DNA from: Gemmataceae bacterium
Lineage (GTDB): Bacteria; Planctomycetota; Planctomycetia; Gemmatales; Gemmataceae
DNA length: 6,545 bases
NCBI GenBank assembly: GCA_947490035.1
Contig: CANLGS010000248.1
Coordinates: forward strand, 1 to 6,545
Reading direction: 5' to 3'
Shown: positions 1 to 5,455 of the stretch, piece after piece
Numbering within the stretch: the stretch's first letter is position 1
How the letters are laid out: each line of letters begins with the position of its first letter
The notes under the pieces: generated by a model
What the model saw: the letters and a program-made list of their open reading frames with translations, nothing else
What the model was told of the DNA's origin: nothing
Databases searched by the model: none
Translations under genes and position numbers: made by a program

Positions 1-32
1 AACTGCCGAAGGCGGCGCTGCTGAAGCGGTGA
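1..32 (+). CDS. Putative 3' end of an upstream gene (partial)
   Basis: In the third forward frame the first bases read Leu-Pro-Lys-Ala-Ala-Leu-Leu-Lys-Arg and then TGA at 30-32. All nine complete codons end in G, which fits the strong GC3 bias of the genes in this window. The next feature is an inverted repeat beginning 9 nt after this stop, the same arrangement seen after two other genes here. The fragment is too short to name a product, and a chance reading frame cannot be excluded. Confidence 0.4.
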   Translation, partial: LPKAALLKR

Positions 33-41
33 GCTTTCTTG

Positions 42-127
42 GGCGAGCGGGGGGCGTAAGCCCTCCGAGTACATCACGACTCATTTCCGTTGGAACGCAC
101 TCGGAGGGCTTACGCCCCCCGCTCGCC
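42..127. repeat. Perfect inverted repeat 1 (29-bp arms, 28-nt loop)
   Basis: The left arm at 42-70 and the right arm at 99-127 are exact reverse complements over 29 bp, separated by a 28-nt loop at 71-98. The arms are GC-rich and contain a G6 run on the left and a C6 run on the right. No T tract follows, so it is not a classical intrinsic terminator. It ends 17 nt before the cytochrome start codon and 6 nt before its ribosome binding site, so it could lie in that gene's leader or act as a 3'-end structure for the gene ending at 32. I recall similar arms in other Gemmata-type genomes but could not search. Confidence 0.93.
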
Positions 128-144
128 TCGGACAGGGAGACTGT

Positions 145-1641
145 ATGCAACGCCTCGCGTTGATCGCGCTCGCCTCACTCCTCTTGGCGCCCGCGTTCGC
201 CGGCGCGCAGCCCCCCGCCCACCGCGTCACGGGCGACCTCGCGATCCGCGCGCGCCACATCTTCCAGAAGCACTGTGCCGGGTGCCACACCGGTAGCCCC
301 GAACCGGGCGCCAGCAAACTCGACCTGATGGATCGCGAACAGGTGGTTGCGAAGAAGACGCCGGTGCCGCTCGTGACGGCCGACGGCCGCTCGCTCATCC
401 TCGATCTCGTCAAGGACGGCTCGATGCCGCCCGCGAACCGGCCCGGACTGACTGCGGAGGAGGTCGCGGTGCTGGAGAAGTGGGTGAACGCAGCCGCTCC
501 CGCGTACCCACCGAAGTTCGACGAGCAGACGACACTATCCGCCATCGCTTCCGACTTCGAGGGCATTGTCGCGAAGGTGAAGATTGGTGATCCCGGCGAA
601 TACACGCGATACATCTCGTTCGCGCATCTGATCCGCGACGGTCAGGCTGTGCCCAACCTCGCCGCGGCAGAACTCAGGTTGAACGACGCGCTCTCGCTTG
701 CCGCCGGGCATCCGTTCGAGGCGGTTCCCGTGAACCCGACCGCGACGCTCTTTCGAATCGATACCAGCGTGCTTGGGTGGCTGACCCCTGAAGTGTTCGA
801 CAAGATGGACGGTCTGAAGCCGGCCGGTGTCGCACGCCTCCAGCCGTTCGACCTGATCCTGATGGAGTACCCGCACGCGCAGACGCTCGCGGCCAAAGAC
901 CCGTCGGCGCTGCGGTTGGAGAAATTGCTCGCGCGAAGTAGTCAGGTGCGCCCGGTGCCTTTCGTGCAGGGCGACTGGCTCACGACGGCACTCGTGCAAG
1001 GCAAGGAATTGACGCCACTGGCGACCGACCTCCGGGCGCTAGGATCACTCAAGACGGCACTGGGTCGCGGCGATCCCGCACCGGACGGACCGGTGGAGAG
1101 GCCGTTCGCGGGCGCGAAGCCCGTGAACGTACCGGCCGCGCTGGAAGGGCGCGTGCCGCTGCCGCCGCTGTCCGCGTGGGTCGCGGGGGACGTGACGCCC
1201 GCGGTAGTCCCGTTCGCGCTCAAGGCGGAACTCGTCGTGGCCGACAAGCCGGTCGCGGGCGTGAAGGTTGACGAGGCGTTCTACCTCCGTGTGACCAGCG
1301 ACCGCAAGGTCCACGTCACGTTGCTGATGATCCAGGCCGACGGCGAAATCCGCATCCAGGCGGTCATGGGTGGGACGGTGGTACTCGCGAATACCCCGCG
1401 CCTGCTCGCTCCGAAGGCAGGTGGCGTCGTAGTCGGCGGCATCTCCGGCGGCGGCGACACCGCGACGGAACACTTCGTCCTGTTCGCGTCCGAAACCGAA
1501 CTGCCGCTTCCAACTATCCTGCGCAGCAAGCACGCCGACAAGCACGTGTGGCGATTCCTGCTGGAACCGACCGAGAAAGACAAGTTCGACCCGAACGGCG
1601 TGGTGCGGAAGGTGATACCGATCTCGGTGACGAGGAAATGA
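145..1641 (+). CDS. Exported planctomycete-type cytochrome c domain protein with DUF4384-like C-terminus
   Basis: The 498-residue product starts with a signal peptide (hydrophobic core about residues 4-19, likely cleavage after Ala21 in AGA-Q). A single class I haem-binding motif, CAGCH, lies at residues 44-48 (Cys44, Cys47, His48). Met94 in SMPP is the likely distal haem ligand, and the cytochrome domain ends near residue 120. This matches the planctomycete cytochrome C type of domain (PF07635-like), by recall. The middle part contains TRYISFAHL (154-162), then LFRID (202-206) and GW (211-212). This order resembles, from memory, a family of cytochrome-linked secreted proteins also seen in deltaproteobacteria. 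Residues about 362-470 resemble DUF4384: a beta-rich stretch with VTSDRKVHVTLLMIQADG and then EHFVLFASE. The likely role is a periplasmic or surface haem protein whose partner is unknown. The ATG is preceded by AGGGAG at 134-139, with 5 nt between GGAG and the start. No co-directional gene is tightly coupled; 113 nt separate it from the next gene. Confidence 0.88.
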   Translation: MQRLALIALASLLLAPAFAGAQPPAHRVTGDLAIRARHIFQKHCAGCHTGSPEPGASKLDLMDREQVVAKKTPVPLVTADGRSLILDLVKDGSMPPANRPGLTAEEVAVLEKWVNAAAPAYPPKFDEQTTLSAIASDFEGIVAKVKIGDPGEYTRYISFAHLIRDGQAVPNLAAAELRLNDALSLAAGHPFEAVPVNPTATLFRIDTSVLGWLTPEVFDKMDGLKPAGVARLQPFDLILMEYPHAQTLAAKDPSALRLEKLLARSSQVRPVPFVQGDWLTTALVQGKELTPLATDLRALGSLKTALGRGDPAPDGPVERPFAGAKPVNVPAALEGRVPLPPLSAWVAGDVTPAVVPFALKAELVVADKPVAGVKVDEAFYLRVTSDRKVHVTLLMIQADGEIRIQAVMGGTVVLANTPRLLAPKAGGVVVGGISGGGDTATEHFVLFASETELPLPTILRSKHADKHVWRFLLEPTEKDKFDPNGVVRKVIPISVTRK

Positions 1642-1754
1642 GTAAGTCGGGGAATTCGCCCAGGCGCGGGAAGAACGATTGAATCGGTTGGGTGCGTCGC
1701 GCCGATAAGTTCCGCGAGTCGCCTTTTCGCCCAACTGCGGACACGGAGAGTCCC

Positions 1755-3320
1755 ATGCGCCGGGTGTTAGTCCCCGCCCTCGTCGGTCTTATGCTCGCGG
1801 GAACCGCCGCCCGTGCGCAAGAGCGGTACATTCCTTCCTCCGTCACTCCCGCCGGCGGGTTCCGCCACTCGCGCCCGCTCGCGCCGGTGTGCCCGCCCGG
1901 CTTCGGGCCGTACATCCCCGGCGTGCCGAGCGTGCCCGGCCCTGTGGTCGATCCGGCCGCGCCGCGGATGGACACGCCGGTGCCGCCGCCCGGTGTTGAC
2001 CCGATCATGCCACCCGTCGGACTGCCCGAAGCGCCGGCTCCGAACCCGCTCGAACGCCGGCTCTCCGATCCGTTCGCGCAGGCGAGGGAAGCGGGCGGGC
2101 TGGCGCCGCGCTCGTTCAACGAGAACTTCGACGGCGACTTCGGCGGCACGTTCTACAAGCGGCAAATCGTAACCGGCTTCACGACGGTGCCGCGCGTCGT
2201 CGGGTTTACGCCCCGCGTCGTGGGATTCACGCCCCGCGTGGTCGGCTTTACCCCGCGTGTGGTCGGGTTCACGCCGCGCGTGGTCGGTAGTTCGCAGGTC
2301 GTCACCGGGTTCACGCCGGTCACGACCACGAACACGGTTCAGACCGTCAGCACGGACCAGCTTGGCGGCCAGATCATCACCAACACGGTGACGAACAGCA
2401 CCACCAACACGCCGGTAGTGACCACCGTGCCCATCACGGTGAACGACCCCATCACGGTGAACGATCCGATCACGGTGAACGACCCGATCACGGTGAACGA
2501 CCCGATCATCGTCAACGATCGAGTGGCGCTGCAGCGCCTGGCACGGCTCTCGCTCGCGGCGCGGTACAGCGGCGTGCTCATCACCGACAACGACAACCCT
2601 CGCCCGCAGGACCGCGTGTACGGTGGGTACAACTTCTACAACGACATCGGCGGGGCGCTGAACCCCGGCCTCCCGCAGGTGGACCTCCAGCGGCAGACGG
2701 TCGGCTTCGAGAAGACGTTTCTCGACGGCGACGCGTCGTTCGGGATGCGCCTGCCGTTCGTGCAGCAGTACGGCGGCGCAGGTAGCTCGCACGACATGGG
2801 CGACCTGTCGTTGTTGTGGAAGTACGCGTTCTACAACGACCGCGCGACCGGCGACCTGATGTCCGCCGGCTTCGTGCTGACGGTCCCGACGGGCAGCGGG
2901 AGTGCGATCCTGTTCGACGGCGCGCGCGCCCCGCACTCGACCTTGTTCCAGCCGTGGGTCGGGTTCGTGAAGATCTTCGACCGCGGCTTCGTGCAGGGCA
3001 TCACGAGTCTGCTCGTCCCGACCGACGACCGCGACCCGACGCTGTTCAACAACAGCCTCGCCGCCGGCTACTACGTGTACCGTGCAACCGGCGACGCGTG
3101 GCTGACGAGCGTGGCGCCGGTCGCGGAGTTGCACCTCCGCACGCCGCTGACGAACCGCAACCCGGCCGGCCTGGTGTACCTTCAGGATCAGGTGAACGTG
3201 ACCGGCGGCGTTCGCTTCCGGTTCAACCGGGCGACGCTCAGCACGTCGGTGTGCGTCCCCCTCGCCGGCCCGCGCCCGTGGGCGGTCGAGGCAATGACCT
3301 TCCTCAATTACAACTTCTGA
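1755..3320 (+). CDS. Exported Pro-rich tandem-repeat protein with outer-membrane beta-barrel-like C-terminus
   Basis: The product is 521 residues from the ATG at 1755. This start was chosen because GGAG (1745-1748) lies 6 nt upstream and the protein then opens with a clear signal peptide (MRRVLVPALVGLML, probable cleavage after ARA at Ala21). An upstream GTG at 1692 would hide the signal peptide behind 21 charged residues. Domains in order: a Pro-rich segment (about 40-100), a linker, heptapeptide repeats PRVVGFT (146-178), a Thr/Asn-rich linker (about 188-222), hexapeptide repeats ITVNDP (227-255), then about 260 residues of alternating polar and hydrophobic strands rich in Tyr, Phe, Gly and Asn. 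It ends in FLNYNF. A terminal Phe after alternating hydrophobics is the usual signature for Bam-dependent outer-membrane barrels. The barrel region resembles planctomycete transporter or porin-like OMPs, by recall; no substrate can be assigned. A 40-bp hairpin starts 7 nt after the stop. Confidence 0.85.
   Translation: MRRVLVPALVGLMLAGTAARAQERYIPSSVTPAGGFRHSRPLAPVCPPGFGPYIPGVPSVPGPVVDPAAPRMDTPVPPPGVDPIMPPVGLPEAPAPNPLERRLSDPFAQAREAGGLAPRSFNENFDGDFGGTFYKRQIVTGFTTVPRVVGFTPRVVGFTPRVVGFTPRVVGFTPRVVGSSQVVTGFTPVTTTNTVQTVSTDQLGGQIITNTVTNSTTNTPVVTTVPITVNDPITVNDPITVNDPITVNDPIIVNDRVALQRLARLSLAARYSGVLITDNDNPRPQDRVYGGYNFYNDIGGALNPGLPQVDLQRQTVGFEKTFLDGDASFGMRLPFVQQYGGAGSSHDMGDLSLLWKYAFYNDRATGDLMSAGFVLTVPTGSGSAILFDGARAPHSTLFQPWVGFVKIFDRGFVQGITSLLVPTDDRDPTLFNNSLAAGYYVYRATGDAWLTSVAPVAELHLRTPLTNRNPAGLVYLQDQVNVTGGVRFRFNRATLSTSVCVPLAGPRPWAVEAMTFLNYNF
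2190..2288 (+). repeat. 21-bp in-frame tandem repeat (PRVVGFT x4.7)
   Basis: Four complete 21-bp units (2190-2210, 2211-2231, 2232-2252, 2253-2273) and a partial fifth (2274-2288) encode Pro-Arg-Val-Val-Gly-Phe-Thr at residues 146-178 of the outer-membrane protein. Degenerate copies flank it (IVTGFTTV before, VVTGFTPV after). Across the four full units every one of the seven third codon positions varies, while no first or second position does. Confidence 0.95.
2433..2519 (+). repeat. 18-bp in-frame tandem repeat (ITVNDP x4.8)
   Basis: Four complete 18-bp units (2433-2450, 2451-2468, 2469-2486, 2487-2504) and a diverged partial unit (2505-2519, IIVND) encode Ile-Thr-Val-Asn-Asp-Pro at residues 227-255. 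The full units are almost identical in DNA: only the Asp codon (GAC/GAT) and the Pro codon (CCC/CCG) differ. The array lies just before the barrel-like domain. Confidence 0.95.
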
Positions 3321-3327
3321 TCTTCAA

Positions 3328-3417
3328 GTCGAAAGTCCGAGAGTCACAAGTCGTAAGGTCGAAGACCCGCCAGCACAGGTCTTCGACCTTACGACTTGTG
3401 ACTCTCGGACTTTCGAC
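3328..3417. repeat. Perfect inverted repeat 2 (40-bp arms, 10-nt loop)
   Basis: Arms 3328-3367 and 3378-3417 are exact reverse complements over 40 bp around the loop CGCCAGCACA (3368-3377). The structure begins 7 nt after the stop of the outer-membrane protein gene and could be a very stable 3'-end hairpin. No T run follows. A small GCGCG/CGCGC stem (3418-3422 with 3430-3434) abuts it. Its AAGTC/GTCGAAAGTC-type content resembles dispersed intergenic repeats that I recall from planctomycetes. The rest of this gap up to 3501 shows no gene. Confidence 0.95.
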
Positions 3418-3501
3418 GCGCGGAAGATTCGCGCCCTCCGGTAATCCTCACACGTCCCCACAATCATTCGCGACCGAATTGGGCCGCGGCGTTAATTTCG
3501 G

Positions 3502-3529
3502 TTGACACATCCCGTTCGTCGGGTACTCT
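3502..3529 (+). promoter_or_regulatory. Sigma-70-like promoter (TTGACA -16- TACTCT)
   Basis: A perfect -35 hexamer TTGACA (3502-3507) is followed by a 16-nt spacer and TACTCT (3524-3529, matching the consensus at the key T1, A2 and T6 positions). An AT-rich GTTAATTT lies just upstream, as an UP-like element might. Transcription would start near 3536. The element sits between the hairpin that closes the preceding gene and the small gene at 3640, so it most likely drives that gene and possibly lpxB. It also argues against reading TTG at 3502 as a start codon. Confidence 0.65.
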
Positions 3530-3639
3530 TAGAAACACCCGTTCATCCTCTAGGACCGCGCATGAAGCGCGACCGGCCACGGTTGGCCGCGGATGCTTGG
3601 CTCCAGCCTTCCCCCCACAATGGCTGTGAGGCACCGCTA

Positions 3640-4062
3640 ATGTCGAACTCTGTAAACGCCCCGCAATCCGCGGCGGCGCCTGATGTCGCGCCCGATGCCG
3701 AACGCAAGTCCGGCACGACGCCCGTTCCGACCGATCGCCGCAAGCGCAACATTCCCGTTGCGACGGACCGGCGCGCCGCGAACGCCGCCGCCAAGCGCAA
3801 GAGCAGCGAGCGCCGTCGGCTCATCGACCCGACCACCTGCGAGCGCGATTACTCCGATGACGAGACCGAGTTCATGAAGGCCATGGACCGGTACAAGCGC
3901 GAGAACCGGCGCCCGTTCCCGACGTGGAGCGAGGTACTCGAGGTGCTGCACTCACTCGGCTACCGCCGCGTCGCGGAGATGGCCGACCTGCCCGGCCGCG
4001 GTTCCGGCGTAACCGCCGCACCCAGTGCGGCCACGATGACCCCGCCGCCCGCGAAGGGATAA
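3640..4062 (+). CDS. Small basic conserved hypothetical protein with [11 protein letters not shown] motif
   Basis: The 140-residue product has no recognised catalytic function. Residues 1-30 are Ala/Pro-rich and look disordered. Residues 31-62 are strongly basic, with two TDRR motifs (31-34 and 42-45) and a KRKSSERRR stretch, which could bind nucleic acid or an acidic partner. Residues 68-112 form the likely folded core: an acidic helix ([19 protein letters not shown]), then [12 protein letters not shown] and LGYRRV. I recall this last motif in small hypothetical proteins of many planctomycetes. The start is uncertain. ATG 3640 has GAGG at 3628-3631 (8-nt spacing) and typical GC3 after it. 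ATG 3562 has AGGA at 3552-3555 (6-nt spacing), but its 26 extra codons have weaker codon bias. The TTG at 3502 is the -35 box. If 3640 is right, the mRNA has a leader of about 100 nt. Confidence 0.75.
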   Translation: MSNSVNAPQSAAAPDVAPDAERKSGTTPVPTDRRKRNIPVATDRRAANAAAKRKSSERRRLIDPTTCERDYSDDETEFMKAMDRYKRENRRPFPTWSEVLEVLHSLGYRRVAEMADLPGRGSGVTAAPSAATMTPPPAKG

Positions 4063-4069
4063 TTCTTTT

Positions 4070-4128
4070 CGTGGCACCGGTCTCCAGACCGGTGAAGGCG
4101 AAACACCGGTCTGGAGACCGGTGCCACG
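4070..4128. repeat. Perfect inverted repeat 3 (25-bp arms, 9-nt loop, nested palindromes)
   Basis: Arms 4070-4094 and 4104-4128 are exact reverse complements over 25 bp, with loop AAGGCGAAA (4095-4103). In RNA the stem can extend by one U-G and two U-A pairs (4067-4069 with 4129-4131). Each arm is itself a palindrome, CACCGGTCT and AGACCGGTG around a central CC (left) or GG (right), so alternative two-hairpin or cruciform folds are possible. It starts 7 nt after the upstream stop and ends 26 nt before lpxB. I recall this GTGGCACCGGTCT-type element as dispersed in Gemmata-like genomes. Confidence 0.95.
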
Positions 4129-4154
4129 GAATCAACGATGGCAAGGATGCCGCC

Positions 4155-5300
4155 ATGAAGCTGTTCCTGAGCGCCGGTGAGCCGAGCGGCGATCTGCACG
4201 GCTCCAACCTCATACACTCCATCCTCGCAAAGCAGCCCGACGCGCGTATCGCCGCCCTCGGCGGCGACCTCATGCGTGGCGCCGGCGCCGAACTCCTCTA
4301 CCCCCTCGCCAACCTCGCCGTGATGGGCCTCAAGAACGTCGTGCGCGAACTGCCGACGTTCTTCCACATCGGCAACCTGGCCGAACGCCACATCCGCACG
4401 CACAAGCCCGACGCGGTCGTGCTGATCGACTACCCCGGCTTCCACCTCGAACTCGCCAAACGCATCCGCGACTACGGCGTGCCGACGTACTTCTTCGTGC
4501 CGCCGCAAATCTGGGCGTGGCGCCAGGGCCGCGTGCGGACCGTGCGCAAGTGCTTCACTTCTGTCCTCACCGCCCTGCCGTTCGAGGACGAGTGGTATCG
4601 CGCCCGCGGCGTGACGACGCACTACATCGGCCACCCGTACTTCGACGAACTCGCGGCGCAACGACTCGATCCCGGATTCCTCGCGCACGAGCAGGCGAAA
4701 CCGGGAACGCGGGTCGCGATCCTGCCCGGCTCGCGCAACGGCGAGGTCGCCGCGAACGCCCGCATGATGCTCGACGCGGCGCGGAAGGTCCACGCGGCGC
4801 GCCCCGATACGCGATTCCTCGTCGCGGCCTTCAACGCGCGCCAGGCCGCCGCGGTGCGCGCGATGCTGCCCGCCGGCTTGCCGGTCGAGGTTCACGTCGG
4901 GCGCACGCCGGAGGTCATCGAGTTGGCTCAAGCGTGCGTCGCGGTGTCCGGGTCCGTGAGCCTGGAACTGATGTACCGGGCGAAGCCGACGGTGGTGGTG
5001 TACCGCGTCGGCTGGGTCGCGGCCGGACTGCTGGCGCAGGTCATCAAGGCGAAGTACATGTCGCTGGTGAACCTGCTGTCGGACCAGGAACTGTACCCGG
5101 AGTTCTCGGGCGGGCGCGACTTCTCCGACGGCATCGCCGGGCACGTGCTGGGTTGGCTGAACGACCCGGCGCGGAAAGCCGCCGTCGTGGAGAAGTTGGT
5201 CGCGCTGCGGGCGCGCGCCGCGGTGCCCGGCGCGTGCGAGCGCGCCGCTGCATTCCTGCTTAACGCGGCGGAACAGTCGCACGCCCGGCGCGCGGCGTGA
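4155..5300 (+). CDS. lpxB: Lipid-A-disaccharide synthase LpxB
   Basis: LpxB (EC 2.4.1.182, GT19 family) joins UDP-2,3-diacylglucosamine and lipid X at the cytoplasmic face of the inner membrane to make the tetraacyl disaccharide of lipid A. The 381-residue length equals that of the usual enzyme. Visible motifs in order: SAGEPSGDLHG (6-16), LAVMGLKNVV (54-63), LIDYPGFHLEL (90-100), PPQIWAWRQGRV (116-127), LPFEDEWYRARGV (141-153), YIGHPYFDEL (157-166), ILPGSRNGEV (189-198), SGSVSLELMYRAKP (265-278) and YMSLVNLLSDQELYPEF (301-317). Asp92 and Arg194 align with E. coli Asp98 and Arg201, residues known to be important for activity. ATG 4155 has AAGGA at 4143-4147 and opens directly on the first motif; longer readings would run through inverted repeat 3 and the upstream gene. 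It stands apart from other lpx genes in this window. An inverted repeat begins at its stop codon. Confidence 0.97.
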   Translation: MKLFLSAGEPSGDLHGSNLIHSILAKQPDARIAALGGDLMRGAGAELLYPLANLAVMGLKNVVRELPTFFHIGNLAERHIRTHKPDAVVLIDYPGFHLELAKRIRDYGVPTYFFVPPQIWAWRQGRVRTVRKCFTSVLTALPFEDEWYRARGVTTHYIGHPYFDELAAQRLDPGFLAHEQAKPGTRVAILPGSRNGEVAANARMMLDAARKVHAARPDTRFLVAAFNARQAAAVRAMLPAGLPVEVHVGRTPEVIELAQACVAVSGSVSLELMYRAKPTVVVYRVGWVAAGLLAQVIKAKYMSLVNLLSDQELYPEFSGGRDFSDGIAGHVLGWLNDPARKAAVVEKLVALRARAAVPGACERAAAFLLNAAEQSHARRAA

Positions 5301-5388
5301 ATTAGTGAACCGCGACCGTGAGGGAGCGGGTACGTTGCGATCGCCGGCCGCGACCACCCGCTCCCTCACGGTCGCGGTTCACTAATTC
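5299..5388. repeat. Perfect inverted repeat 4 (33-bp arms, 24-nt loop) overlapping the lpxB stop
   Basis: Arms 5299-5331 and 5356-5388 are exact reverse complements over 33 bp, with a 24-nt loop (5332-5355) that itself contains the palindromes GCGATCGC and CGGCCG. The left arm begins inside the lpxB TGA (5298-5300). No T tract follows. It ends 67 nt before the regulator gene. It could mark the lpxB 3' end or affect the regulator's transcription, but it does not resemble the roughly 20-bp AT-rich operators typical of DtxR-family proteins. Confidence 0.95.
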
Positions 5389-5415
5389 GCACGGCGCTGT
5401 TGTGTCCGGGTTCGT

Positions 5416-5421
5416 TATGAT
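5416..5421 (+). promoter_or_regulatory. Candidate -10 box (TATGAT) for the regulator gene
   Basis: TATGAT matches the -10 consensus at 5 of 6 positions and would place the transcription start near 5428, about 28 nt before the regulator's ATG. I see no convincing -35 hexamer at 16-18 nt upstream, so this is a weak inference. Confidence 0.3.
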
Positions 5422-5455
5422 GAGCCGACACGAACCCCGCGCACGGAGTCTCGGC

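Noticed and set aside
1679..1709. Possible promoter TTGAAT ... GATAAG before the outer-membrane protein gene
   Set aside because: The spacer is 19 nt and the -10 matches poorly, so it is no better than chance.
1692..1754. GTG-initiated N-terminal extension of the outer-membrane protein
   Set aside because: The 21 extra residues are charged and would bury the signal peptide, while ATG 1755 has a good GGAG site and exposes it.
2190..2519. CRISPR-like array
   Set aside because: Units are contiguous with no spacers, have codon-multiple periods of 21 and 18, and lie inside a coding frame.
1767..3134. Antisense open frame of 455 codons opposite the outer-membrane protein gene
   Set aside because: Its product is Arg/His/Val-rich low-complexity sequence, and it follows from GC3-rich codons on the + strand. 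The + frame has a signal peptide, domains and a ribosome binding site.
3574..3589. Small hairpin CGGCCA-CGGT-TGGCCG in the leader of the small basic protein
   Set aside because: A 6-bp stem in GC-rich DNA is common by chance, and it may lie within coding sequence if the start is 3562.
3924..4154. 77-codon extension of lpxB
   Set aside because: It overlaps the upstream gene in another frame and reads through inverted repeat 3. The enzyme's conserved N-terminus begins at 4155.
3960..5369. Antisense open frame of 469 codons opposite lpxB
   Set aside because: It is a shadow of lpxB: it crosses two inverted repeats and shows no recognisable motif.
42..5388. Inverted repeats as insertion-sequence ends or standard intrinsic terminators
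   Set aside because: No transposase gene lies between any pair of arms, the loops are only 9-28 nt, and no T tract follows any of them.
5318..5455. 46-codon extension of the metal regulator
   Set aside because: It reads through inverted repeat 4 and the candidate -10. The family N-terminus begins near the ATG at 5456.
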